Origin: Bacteriovoracaceae bacterium UBA4097
GTDB taxonomy: Bacteria; Bdellovibrionota; Bacteriovoracia; Bacteriovoracales; Bacteriovoracaceae
Assembly: GCA_002381765.1 (NCBI GenBank)
Contig: DFXX01000025.1
Coordinates: forward strand, 39,323-85,837
Length of the DNA stretch: 46,515 nucleotides
Reading direction: 5' to 3'
Part shown: piece after piece, positions 24,297-31,666 of the stretch
Layout: every line of letters begins with the position of its first letter
Numbering within the stretch: position 1 is the first letter of the stretch
The notes under the pieces: model-generated
What the model saw: only the letters and a program-made list of their open reading frames with translations
Databases searched by the model: none
Told to the model about the DNA's origin: nothing
Translations under genes and position numbers: made by a program

Positions 24297-25568
24297 ATGT
24301 TTCAAAGAAAAGTCGCAATTATTGCCGGATCTCGGACCCCCTTTGTTAAATCAATGACTAATTATCAAGGGGCTTCCAACCAGGATCTCCTGAGCACTGC
24401 TTTTAATGATTTAGTTCTTAAGACCAAGCTTGAAGGAAAAAAACTGGGTGATGTTATTGCTGGAACTGTGATGAATCACCCCTTCGACTGGAATCTTTCT
24501 AGGGAAGTGGTCTTGGGGTCGGATCTTTCGCCGGAAACTCCGGGTCTCAATATTCAGCGCGCTTGTGGAACGGGGCTTGAGGCCGCTAATCTGGTCGCTT
24601 TAAAAATCGCCTCGGGCCAAATTGACTCGGGCATTGCCGGGGGGAGTGATACTAATTCGGATATTCCGTTGATTGGGCAAAGAAAGCTCACTCACTTTTT
24701 AATTAAACTGCAGAATGCTAAAAGCGTGACTGATAAACTTAAGGTCTTAGCTAGTTTTAATCCAATACTACTTAAGCCTCAAGTGCCAGCAGTAAAAGAG
24801 CCTCGCACCGGACTCTCAATGGGTGAGCACACGGAACTTATGGTAAAGGAGTGGAAGATTACTCGCGAGGAGCAAGATGATCTGTCCTATCGCTCTCATC
24901 AGAAAGCAGCTGCTGCCTATGAGGCAGGCTTTCATAATGATCTCTTAGTAGACTTTAAGGGAGTACAAAAAGATACCATCACCAGAAAAGAAACCAGTAA
25001 AGAGAAGCTTGCTAAACTTCGTCCTGCCTTTGATAAGTCAGAGAAGGGAACTCTTACGGCGGGAAATTCAACACCTCTTACCGATGGAGCCTCCGTTGTT
25101 CTATTGGGTTCAGAGGATTGGGCGAAGAAGAATGATCTAGAGGCATTGGCCTACTTTGTTGATTGCGAAGTCGCGGCCATTGATTTTGTAAAAGGTGCGG
25201 GACTTCTTATGGCCCCAACGGTTGCAGTCTCGCGTCTGCTTGAGCGCAATAAACTTTCTCTTCAAGATTTTGACTTTTATGAAATCCATGAAGCCTTCGC
25301 AGGCCAGGTCCTTTGTACTTTAAAGGCCTGGGAGTCTGAAGAGTATTGCAAAAACGTTTTGGGCCGCTCGGAAGCCTTAGGGCCAATCGATCAGGGCAAG
25401 ATGAATGTGAAAGGTGGAAGCCTTGCTTTAGGTCATCCCTTTGCGGCTACAGGAGGCAGAATTATTGCCACTGCGGCTAAGATTCTTAAGGAGCACGGTA
25501 AAGGTAGGATTCTCATTAGTATCTGTACTGCTGGTGGTATGGGTGTCGCTGCTATTATCGAGAGGTAA
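24297..25568 (+). CDS. Acetyl-CoA C-acyltransferase (FadI-like thiolase)
   Basis: A 423-aa thiolase that cleaves 3-ketoacyl-CoA (or condenses acyl-CoAs). The nucleophile C90 is in QRACGTGLEA, the His sites are in HEAFAGQ and GGSLALGHPFAATGG, and the second catalytic cysteine is in SICTAGGMG. The length and the GHPFAATGGR wording fit the FadI/trifunctional-type group rather than the FadA group, which is represented separately at 44789. AAGGA lies upstream of the ATG. It is the first gene of a three-gene operon (thiolase, hot-dog, methyltransferase) divergent from and probably controlled by TetR. Confidence 0.93.
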   Translation: MFQRKVAIIAGSRTPFVKSMTNYQGASNQDLLSTAFNDLVLKTKLEGKKLGDVIAGTVMNHPFDWNLSREVVLGSDLSPETPGLNIQRACGTGLEAANLVALKIASGQIDSGIAGGSDTNSDIPLIGQRKLTHFLIKLQNAKSVTDKLKVLASFNPILLKPQVPAVKEPRTGLSMGEHTELMVKEWKITREEQDDLSYRSHQKAAAAYEAGFHNDLLVDFKGVQKDTITRKETSKEKLAKLRPAFDKSEKGTLTAGNSTPLTDGASVVLLGSEDWAKKNDLEALAYFVDCEVAAIDFVKGAGLLMAPTVAVSRLLERNKLSLQDFDFYEIHEAFAGQVLCTLKAWESEEYCKNVLGRSEALGPIDQGKMNVKGGSLALGHPFAATGGRIIATAAKILKEHGKGRILISICTAGGMGVAAIIER

Positions 25569-25571
25569 CTC

Positions 25572-26093
25572 ATGCACATGATTCTAAGAACTCTACTTAT
25601 ATTTCTTAAACGGCGCTTTCTTAAGAGGACGTCTTTTACGGATAAAAGTGTCGTCACCATGAGAGTGCTTCCCACGGATCTGGATTTTCTCTGGCATGTT
25701 AATAATGGAGTCTACTTTTCTTTTATGGACTTTGGTCGTTGGGATATGATCTTTCGCAACGGAGTCTATGATCTCTCGATGAAGAAAGGCTGGTACTCAG
25801 TTGTCGCCGCTGAAACTATGAAGTTTCGCAGATCTTTAAAACTCTGGGATAAATTTATCATTGAGACTCAGATCATGGGAAATGATGAAAAGTACTTCTT
25901 TATTAAGCAGAAGTTTTTTTGTGGAGGAGAGCTTATGAGTACCGGACTAGTAAAAATCCGTTTCTTGAAACGAAAAGGAGGAACTGTTTCAACCCGAGAA
26001 GTGATGGATGAGTTTAAGATCGAGAGCATTCCTGATAATGCCACTGAACTCAGTCAGGACTGGCTGAATTTAGAGAGTAATTATTTAATCTAA
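25572..26093 (+). CDS. Acyl-CoA thioesterase-like hot-dog protein (THEM6/4HBT type)
   Basis: A 173-aa hot-dog protein. The core reads PTDLDFLWHVNNGVYFSFMDFGRWD, the D-x-x-x-H-x-N-N-x-x-Y pattern of 4HBT/THEM6 proteins. The N terminus has a short hydrophobic and basic stretch (ILRTLLIFLKRRFLKR) that could associate with the membrane. It lies 3 bp after the thiolase, supporting a role in acyl-CoA turnover. Start choice between ATG 25572 and the ATG two codons later is open. Confidence 0.82.
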   Translation: MHMILRTLLIFLKRRFLKRTSFTDKSVVTMRVLPTDLDFLWHVNNGVYFSFMDFGRWDMIFRNGVYDLSMKKGWYSVVAAETMKFRRSLKLWDKFIIETQIMGNDEKYFFIKQKFFCGGELMSTGLVKIRFLKRKGGTVSTREVMDEFKIESIPDNATELSQDWLNLESNYLI

Positions 26094-26094
26094 T

Positions 26095-26763
26095 ATGAAA
26101 GCACCATCTGTGAAATACAAGACTCATATCAAGCAACTCAAATTCCAGGATAAGCTAGTCATCCTTGAAACCATTCGTGACCTGGATGAGGCGATCGATC
26201 AGATCTGTGAGGCCATGACTCCTGAGGAGCAGCTGGATCCCTTCGCGGAAGATCTCTGTCCCTATTTTGGAGTTCTCTGGCCCGCGGCAGAGGCACTTTC
26301 TATTTATCTCAGTGAGAATCCTCATCTTATTCAGAGAAAGCAAGTTCTGGAGTTAGGGTGTGGACTGGGTTTACCATCCATCGTTGCCACTCAATTGGGG
26401 GCCCAGGTGCTTGCTAGCGATTTTCATCCCGATGTTGAGGAGTATTTTTTGCGCAATTGCCGTCACACAAATATCACTTGCTCTTACCAGAGGCTTAATT
26501 GGCGAGAAGAAAATGCTAAATTAGGCCGCTTTGATGTGGTAATTGGATCCGATGTGCTTTACGAGAGTAAGCATCCCAAAGAAGTGGCCCAGGGCCTTCT
26601 TCGCTATGTAAAACCACAGGGAAAAGTTCTTCTCTCTGATCCTGGTAGGAATCATCTCCAGCATTTTATGAATGCTATGAATGAACTGGGTCACCAGGAG
26701 AACCTATCTACAGTTGCAGTGGAAGGTAAGGAGAATTTTATTCTATTGTATGAGTTGAGTTAA
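26095..26763 (+). CDS. Class I methyltransferase (METTL16-fold / ETFB-lysine MTase-like)
   Basis: A 222-aa SAM-dependent methyltransferase. Motif I is VLELGCGLGLPSIVA, the acidic strand-2 end is ASDFHP, and strand 4 is FDVVIGSDVLYE. This arrangement is typical of the Methyltransf_16 group, which includes ETFB lysine methyltransferase and related protein-lysine enzymes. The preceding WPAAEALSIYL resembles their pre-motif. It starts 1 bp after the hot-dog stop. A link to fatty-acid oxidation (such as ETF modification) is suggested by operon context only. Confidence 0.8.
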   Translation: MKAPSVKYKTHIKQLKFQDKLVILETIRDLDEAIDQICEAMTPEEQLDPFAEDLCPYFGVLWPAAEALSIYLSENPHLIQRKQVLELGCGLGLPSIVATQLGAQVLASDFHPDVEEYFLRNCRHTNITCSYQRLNWREENAKLGRFDVVIGSDVLYESKHPKEVAQGLLRYVKPQGKVLLSDPGRNHLQHFMNAMNELGHQENLSTVAVEGKENFILLYELS

Positions 26764-26811
26764 ATAGTAAAGGCTAGCGGCCATGGCCAAAACAGTCATC
26801 TTGAAGATCAT
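26743..26811 (-). CDS. Putative 22-aa membrane microprotein
   Basis: A 22-codon frame starts at ATG 26811 and stops at TAG 26743-26745. It encodes a mostly hydrophobic peptide (MIFKMTVLAMAASLYYLTQL, two more residues). It has a near-perfect ribosome binding site, GGAGGAGA at 26813-26820. It also has its own promoter-like pair on the same strand, TTGGTA (26875-26870) and TAGAAT (26852-26847) with a 17-bp spacer. Its end overlaps the 3' end of the methyltransferase gene antisense. Small membrane or toxin-like peptides look like this, but existence is not proven by sequence alone. Confidence 0.45.
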   Translation of the reverse strand: MIFKMTVLAMAASLYYLTQLIQ

Positions 26812-26846
26812 CTCTCCTCCTAAGAAAGAATCTAAGTATGAGGACT

Positions 26847-26875
26847 ATTCTAGCTACAATCTTTTAATGTACCAA
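26847..26875 (-). promoter_or_regulatory. Promoter upstream of the putative microprotein
   Basis: On the minus strand TTGGTA (26875-26870) is separated by 17 bp from TAGAAT (26852-26847). This gives an mRNA start about 30 bases before the ATG of the 22-codon frame. Confidence 0.45.
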
Positions 26876-26880
26876 GTAAA

Positions 26881-26911
26881 ATATATGTCGACAGATTTTG
26901 TCGGCATATAT
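26881..26911 (-). terminator. AT-flanked hairpin after the redoxin gene
   Basis: ATATATGTCGACA (26881-26893) pairs with TGTCGGCATATAT (26899-26911) over 13 bp with one G-U, around a 5-nt loop. On the minus strand it follows the redoxin stop at 26914, and TTTTAC comes next. This is a weak U-tract, so termination is plausible but not certain. Confidence 0.45.
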
Positions 26912-26913
26912 GC

Positions 26914-27501
26914 TTATTGATATTTAACCTGACAGCCATAGGCCTTGGTCTTAGCGACCTTAATTTTTTGCTTACTCAGTAACTGATCCAAGGCTTCTGC
27001 CACATAGTTTTTAGCTGAGGCAATGGAGTCCTGGTCGGCGTCGGGCCTATTGTCGATGGCCCCTTGATACACTAACTCACCTTTTTGACTGATGATGTAC
27101 ATATGAGGAGTAGTCTTGGCCTCATAGAGTTTGCCCACTTTCCCCGTAGGATCCAGCAGGACATGGGTGGCCCCCGAGTCATTTTCTTTCATTTCTTTTT
27201 CCACTCCTTTCTTGTCAACATGACCTTGTTTCCCAGGGGCAGAAGAAATAATGGAAAGCCACACAATATCCTTGGCGGTGTATTTTCTCTGAAGAGTTTG
27301 CATATTCTTTGAATCGTAGTGCTTTCTAATGAAAGGGCATCCGTGATTTAGCCACTCCAGGACCACGATTTTTCCGTGGTAGTCAGAAAGGGATACATGA
27401 TCTTTAGTTCCGTCTAGGGTGAAGTTTGGGGCAGTTTCTCCAATTTCAACGGCGAAAACTTGAGCGCTGATCAATACGAGGAGAGCAGTCAGAAATTTCA
27501 T
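26914..27501 (-). CDS. Exported thioredoxin-fold redoxin (AhpC/TSA-type)
   Basis: A 195-aa protein with a signal peptide (MKFLTALLVLISAQVFA) and a thioredoxin/peroxiredoxin fold. It has the start strand IGETAPNFTLDG, the active region LNHGCPFIRKHY with a single Cys55 in place of CxxC, and TTPHMYIIS with the cis-Pro. A second Cys lies near the end (YGCQVKY). It is probably a periplasmic peroxidase or thiol protein. The start at 27501 lies 56 bp inside the upstream peroxidase gene. The signal peptide and AAGGAA before the ATG support this start. It is likely co-expressed with the peroxidase. Confidence 0.85.
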   Translation of the reverse strand: MKFLTALLVLISAQVFAVEIGETAPNFTLDGTKDHVSLSDYHGKIVVLEWLNHGCPFIRKHYDSKNMQTLQRKYTAKDIVWLSIISSAPGKQGHVDKKGVEKEMKENDSGATHVLLDPTGKVGKLYEAKTTPHMYIISQKGELVYQGAIDNRPDADQDSIASAKNYVAEALDQLLSKQKIKVAKTKAYGCQVKYQ

Positions 27502-28777
27502 CTAAGATTCCTTTGTGTAAGCGATTTTGATATTTCTTATCGGTTAGGCCCACCATTAAAAAGCAGTAGAGATCTGTTTTTTCTTCTTTTGATAAAGCTA
27601 AGTTTCTTGGAAGTGTCATGGGGAGAGATTTCATTCGTGCCATCATATTCTCTCGACTTGTATCGAGTACAAGTTCATCACGGTATTGAGGGTGCTTTGG
27701 ATTCCATACCGGATGATGAAGAGATCTCATAGGGTGGTCATAGTGATCAATAACCTGCCATATATTAGAAAAGGCTCCAGAGTGCATGTAGGGAGCTGTA
27801 AGGGCAATGTTTCTAAGAGGGGTTACACGAAAGCGATATAGGTCCGAAGGGTTTTGCGTGACTTCAAAGCGTCCCTTATCATCGCCAGATGTTTTACCAG
27901 GTCCAATTTGCGGGATGGCCACATTTTGAAAGCCAAAGGAAGAGAGATGCTCACCCGTGTGGCAGTTAATACATTGGGCCTTACCAAAAAAGAGATTTGC
28001 TCCGCGCTTCATTCTGGTAGTCAGGGCATCTTTTTCTCCCCGAAGATAAAGATCCCAGGGAGTTTTATGAGAGAGGAACTGATGCCTCTCGAATTCAGCT
28101 AAGGCATTGGCCACATGAGCGATATTGTAATCTTGAAGTTCGGGATAGGCCGCCTTAAATAATCTTTTGTATTGTTCGGTAAATTTCCCCGAGAAGATTC
28201 TCTCCATGACCGCTTCCCAGGCTTCCACTTGAGAAAGTGTCGAACCTTGGCCCAACATCTCTTCAGGATTAGCAATAGGGAAAAGAGATTGAACGGCCAG
28301 CAAAGAATCCAGAGACTTTGCAATGTGAGAGAGCTCTGGCGTAGGACCGTTGATCTTTTCTTCAGGAGTCATCCATCCTCCTCTGGGATCTCTTTGAACG
28401 CGACCATCCCAGAAAAGAGTTTTAACCGAATTAAACCCAAGATTAAAAAGAGGAGGTGTATGTCGCGGAAGAATCACTCCCTCCGCCTGGTCACGCTCTT
28501 TTCCTAAACCCGTGGCGCCTTCACCCAGACCCAGTGGCAATTGATCCCCGGAAAAAGCACCCATCGAATGACAATCATGACAGCTAATATTGCCTTTGCC
28601 TGAAAGGTCACGGTCAAAGAAGAGTCTGGCCCCTAATTGATAGAGATCATGGTTTCTGGGAGTGAGCTCCGGGAGTGGTTTCATGTTAAAAGTTTGAATG
28701 TAACTCTCAAGCTCCTGGGTTTCGGTTTGAGCAAAACCCAATGACATGAGAAGAAAAAGGGAGAGAAGTGATAGCAT
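27446..28777 (-). CDS. Di-heme cytochrome c peroxidase/MauG-family protein
   Basis: A 443-aa periplasmic protein with a signal peptide (MLSLLSLFLLMSLGFA). It has two heme c attachment motifs, C66-x-x-C69-H70 (SCHDCH) and C269-x-x-C272-H273 (CINCH). TAPYMHSGAFSNIW is a family hallmark near the distal part. Members reduce hydrogen peroxide with electrons from cytochromes, or oxidise protein residues (MauG). The coding end runs 56 bp into the redoxin gene. The pair could form a peroxide-handling unit. A GTTTGG/CCAAAC palindrome lies in the divergent gap upstream. Confidence 0.92.
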   Translation of the reverse strand: MLSLLSLFLLMSLGFAQTETQELESYIQTFNMKPLPELTPRNHDLYQLGARLFFDRDLSGKGNISCHDCHSMGAFSGDQLPLGLGEGATGLGKERDQAEGVILPRHTPPLFNLGFNSVKTLFWDGRVQRDPRGGWMTPEEKINGPTPELSHIAKSLDSLLAVQSLFPIANPEEMLGQGSTLSQVEAWEAVMERIFSGKFTEQYKRLFKAAYPELQDYNIAHVANALAEFERHQFLSHKTPWDLYLRGEKDALTTRMKRGANLFFGKAQCINCHTGEHLSSFGFQNVAIPQIGPGKTSGDDKGRFEVTQNPSDLYRFRVTPLRNIALTAPYMHSGAFSNIWQVIDHYDHPMRSLHHPVWNPKHPQYRDELVLDTSRENMMARMKSLPMTLPRNLALSKEEKTDLYCFLMVGLTDKKYQNRLHKGILDEISDCSPRIDQRSSFRR

Positions 28778-28813
28778 AAAAACCTTTCTAAATTATCCGG
28801 TAAAAAGCTTATG

Positions 28814-28829
28814 GTTTGGCATACCAAAC
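28814..28829. promoter_or_regulatory. Candidate operator palindrome between peroxidase and YebC genes
   Basis: GTTTGG-CATA-CCAAAC is a perfect 6-bp-arm inverted repeat located 37-52 bp upstream of the peroxidase start. It falls within the spacer of a weak minus-strand promoter (TTGTCG, 17 bp, TAAGCT). The regulator is unknown. Confidence 0.35.
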
Positions 28830-28941
28830 GACAAGAGTATTTAGCTTGTGCGGCGTGGTGAAAAAGATGTTTTTATAAGACTTTGAGAGAGCTTTCTTGT
28901 TATAGTTTAAGCATTAATTTTATATCGATTGAGGAGTGCCT

Positions 28942-29682
28942 GTGGGACGTAAATGGAACAACATTAAGATGAAGAAAGCTGCTCAAGATAAGCAGCGCTC
29001 ACAAAGTTATACCAAGATTCTTCGTGAAATTCTTATGGCAGTCAAAAATGCTGGCCATGCGGAAGTGGAATCAAACTTTGCCCTTAAGATCGCTCTTCTC
29101 AAGGCACGTGAATATAATGTCCCTAAAGATAATGTTGATAAGGCCATTAAGAAAGGTTTGGGCCAGGATGGAGCGGCCATTGAGGAAATTAATTACGAGG
29201 GTTATGGTCTGGATGGAGTGGCCCTCTTTATAGAAACCGCAACCGATAACCCAACCCGTACTGTGGGAAATATCCGTTCATACTTCAATAAGTATGGAGG
29301 AAGCTTGGGGACTCCGGGATGTCTGCAATTTGTCTTCGAGCGCAAGGCCGCTTTCACTCTTAAAGAGGAAGCATTAAAAGGCATGTCATCGGATGATCTT
29401 ATGATGGAGCTCATTGATTTTAATATCGATGATGTAGAGAAAGAAGATGAATTCATTATCGTGAAAGGACCAGTCGAGTCTTATGGCGACATCTATAAAA
29501 AGTTAGAAGAATTGCAGGTTAAGGTGGAAGACTCAGGACTTGAGAGATTCCCTTTAAATACAAAAGAAATTACTAAAGAGAGCTTTGATAAACTTCAAAA
29601 GCTTATTGATGTTCTGGAGTCTGATGATGATGTCCAGAAGGTCTATCATAATCTTGAATGGAATGAGGCATTCGCAGAATAG
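28942..29682 (+). CDS. YebC/TACO1-family protein
   Basis: A 246-aa protein of the YebC family, known as translation-related factors (TACO1 in mitochondria) or as transcriptional regulators (PmpR). Signatures are the N-terminal GRKWNNIK, the VPKDNVDKAIKKGLG region and the YEGYGLDGVALFIE stretch. I chose GTG 28942 so that the protein begins MGRKWNNIK as in the family, with GGAG (28933-28936) five bases upstream. The GTG at 28936 lies inside that site. It is 17 bp upstream of fabH and probably co-transcribed. Confidence 0.92.
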   Translation: MGRKWNNIKMKKAAQDKQRSQSYTKILREILMAVKNAGHAEVESNFALKIALLKAREYNVPKDNVDKAIKKGLGQDGAAIEEINYEGYGLDGVALFIETATDNPTRTVGNIRSYFNKYGGSLGTPGCLQFVFERKAAFTLKEEALKGMSSDDLMMELIDFNIDDVEKEDEFIIVKGPVESYGDIYKKLEELQVKVEDSGLERFPLNTKEITKESFDKLQKLIDVLESDDDVQKVYHNLEWNEAFAE

Positions 29683-29699
29683 CCTCTAAAAGGATACCT

Positions 29700-30710
29700 A
29701 TGTGGAATACAGAAATTATCGGTACCGGAATGTTCGCTCCTCCAGGAGTTGTCACAAATAATGATCTCTCAACCATGATGGAAACATCTCATGACTGGAT
29801 CGTTCAGCGCTCTGGTATTGAAGAGAGACGCTGGGTTGCTCCGGAAGTGACGACTACCGATCTCGCTTTAGAAGCATCCCTTGCGGCCATTAAGAATGCA
29901 GGTATAGATAAAAAAGAAATTGATTGTATTCTGTTTGCAACCCTTTCACCTGATCATGAATTTCCTGGTAACGGCTGCTTCCTGCAGCCGAAGTTAGGGC
30001 TCACCGATATTCCGGCCATCGATGTTCGTCAGCAGTGCTCGGGCTTTCTTTACGGCATGAGTATCGCAGATGCTTTTATTCGTTCAGGTCAATACAAAAC
30101 GATACTTCTTGTCGGTGCTGAAATTCATTCTAAGGGTTTAGATAAATCTACTCGCGGTCGCGATACTGCTGTTCTCTTTGGAGATGGTGCAGGTGCCATT
30201 ATTCTTCGTAGAAAAGAAGTAAAAGACCCTTCAAAAGACTCTCATATTATGTCGACCCACCTCTTTGCTGAAGGGGCCGGGGCCCGTGAGCTTTGGATTG
30301 AGGGGCCGGGGATGAATCTCGGAGCTGAGCGCATGAATCATCAAATGATCGAGGAAAATAAGCAGTTCCCTTACATGAATGGTAAAAAAGTTTTTATGAA
30401 TGCCATTCGCCGCATGTGCGAGGCAACTCTTCTTGCCTGCGAAACGAATAAAGTGAAATTGGAAAATATTGAGCTTTTTTTATTCCATCAGGCCAATATG
30501 AGAATCAGCCAAATGGTCGCTCAGGAATTAAAGATTCCTGAAGAGAAGGTCTTCAGCACCATTCAAAAATACGGTAACACCACTGCAGCAACTCTACCCA
30601 TTGGGATGAGTGAGGCGGTAGAGGCCGGAAGGCTTAAGAAAGGGATGCTGGTGGCAAGTGCTGTCTTTGGTTCTGGCTTCACCTGGGGAAGCTCTCTATA
30701 CCGTTGGTAG
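29700..30710 (+). CDS. fabH: 3-oxoacyl-ACP synthase III
   Basis: A 336-aa condensing enzyme starting fatty-acid synthesis from acetyl-CoA and malonyl-ACP. The catalytic triad is present: C113 in VRQQCSGFLYG, His in FLFHQANMRI and Asn in KYGNTTAATLP. The family GDGAGAIIL motif is present, and SRT-like N-terminal motifs fit KAS III. It is slightly longer than E. coli FabH (317). It is not inside a fab cluster here. AAAGGAT precedes the ATG, and the gene follows the YebC gene closely. Confidence 0.9.
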   Translation: MWNTEIIGTGMFAPPGVVTNNDLSTMMETSHDWIVQRSGIEERRWVAPEVTTTDLALEASLAAIKNAGIDKKEIDCILFATLSPDHEFPGNGCFLQPKLGLTDIPAIDVRQQCSGFLYGMSIADAFIRSGQYKTILLVGAEIHSKGLDKSTRGRDTAVLFGDGAGAIILRRKEVKDPSKDSHIMSTHLFAEGAGARELWIEGPGMNLGAERMNHQMIEENKQFPYMNGKKVFMNAIRRMCEATLLACETNKVKLENIELFLFHQANMRISQMVAQELKIPEEKVFSTIQKYGNTTAATLPIGMSEAVEAGRLKKGMLVASAVFGSGFTWGSSLYRW

Positions 30711-30796
30711 GGCAGGCTTGCTGGCGAGAAAACTCGGCAGTTTGACCATTTGGTTAAGAGTCGTCTCTATGCCCTTTCAAGGCTTTAAAGGGATTT

Positions 30797-30825
30797 TTGG
30801 AGTCGGGAGGGAGATGGCCTATAAT
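30797..30825 (+). promoter_or_regulatory. Promoter of the small secreted protein
   Basis: TTGGAG (30797-30802) is separated by 17 bp from a perfect TATAAT (30820-30825). The start of transcription would lie about 20 bases before the ATG at 30851. Confidence 0.55.
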
Positions 30826-30850
30826 CAGACCCTCACCACAGGAGCTCTTT

Positions 30851-31057
30851 ATGCGTATTCTTATAGCAGTTATGATTCTTTCTATGTGCTCATCCGTTTT
30901 GGCTCAAAGATTAAGAGTAAGGGAGAACATCAAGCAACAGATTTCTGTGGCCAGCGAGAAGGGGTCTAGTAAGAAAATAGAAATCTCAGGAGTAGAGGAA
31001 TCAACCGATTCAGTTCCGATCCAGAAAAAGAATAGTAAAAGTAATAAATCAAGGTAG
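30851..31057 (+). CDS. Small secreted basic protein of unknown function
   Basis: A 68-aa protein with a signal peptide (MRILIAVMILSMCSSVLAQ). The mature part is about 49 residues, rich in Lys, Ser, Glu and Arg. A strong AGGAG lies seven bases before ATG 30851, and a promoter with a perfect -10 precedes it. A longer in-frame start at 30797 would bury the signal peptide and lacks a site. No family is recognised. A GC-rich hairpin follows. The mature part looks disordered. Confidence 0.68.
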   Translation: MRILIAVMILSMCSSVLAQRLRVRENIKQQISVASEKGSSKKIEISGVEESTDSVPIQKKNSKSNKSR

Positions 31058-31060
31058 AAC

Positions 31061-31078
31061 GGGCCCCTTTTGGGGCCC
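31061..31078. terminator. GC-rich hairpin between convergent genes
   Basis: GGGCCCC, a TTTT loop and GGGGCCC form a perfect 7-bp stem between the small secreted gene and the convergent fumarase beta gene. Neither strand has a U-tract, so it may act as a bidirectional transcript end or mRNA 3' stabiliser. Confidence 0.55.
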
Positions 31079-31088
31079 AGTCATTTCA

Positions 31089-31658
31089 TCAAAGTACTTC
31101 TTTAAGCGCAGTTCTTGAACTCTCTTCAACATCTTTATGAAGAGAGTTGCCATGAGCATCCATGGTTACCACCACTGGAAATTCCTCTACCGTGAGCTCC
31201 CAAATGGCCTCGGGTAGTCCGAACTCTTCTAGGTAAAGACCGTCCACCGATTTAATTTTTTCGGCCAGAACTTGAGCAGCTCCTCCAATAGCATGAAAAT
31301 AAACGCAGCCATGCTCCTTACAAGCATCAAGGGTCTTTTGTCCCATTCCACCTTTGCCAATCACACCGACAATTCCGTAATCGCGGATAACTTCCCATTG
31401 ATAAGGCTCTTCGCGAATAGAAGTTGTGGGGCCTGCAGCGGTTACTGTCCACTTGCCGGTTTTTTTATCTTTCATGGTGACTGGTCCACAGTGATAGATA
31501 ATTTGATTTTTGAGATCCACCGGTGGTTTATTTCCATCATGCAAATACTTATGAACTGCATCTCGTCCGGTGAAGAGTTTTCCCGTAATAAGAACCATAT
31601 CGCCCACCTTTAATTCGCGGACTGCTTCAGGACTGAATGGGTAAGATAAGCGTTTCAT
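31089..31658 (-). CDS. Class I fumarase beta subunit
   Basis: A 189-aa C-terminal-type subunit of an iron-sulfur class I fumarate hydratase (TtdB/FumB-C-terminal family), which hydrates fumarate to L-malate in the TCA cycle. Signatures include GPTTSIREEPYQW, VIGKGGMGQKT and YFHAIGGAAQVLAEK. I chose ATG 31658 because AGGAGAG lies upstream, and an in-frame ATG at 31679 would overlap the alpha stop. The alpha subunit gene lies directly upstream. L-tartrate dehydratase, a paralogue, is the alternative substrate assignment. Confidence 0.9.
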   Translation of the reverse strand: MKRLSYPFSPEAVRELKVGDMVLITGKLFTGRDAVHKYLHDGNKPPVDLKNQIIYHCGPVTMKDKKTGKWTVTAAGPTTSIREEPYQWEVIRDYGIVGVIGKGGMGQKTLDACKEHGCVYFHAIGGAAQVLAEKIKSVDGLYLEEFGLPEAIWELTVEEFPVVVTMDAHGNSLHKDVEESSRTALKEVL

Positions 31659-31666
31659 ATTCTCTC

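Noticed and set aside
26783..26920. 45-codon plus-strand frame in the gap after the methyltransferase
   Set aside because: Poor SD, runs through the hairpin and into the redoxin 3' end; the minus-strand 22-codon frame is better supported.
28936..28941. GTG start for the YebC-like protein at 28936
   Set aside because: It lies inside the SD GGAG. The start at 28942 gives the family N terminus MGRKWNNIK.
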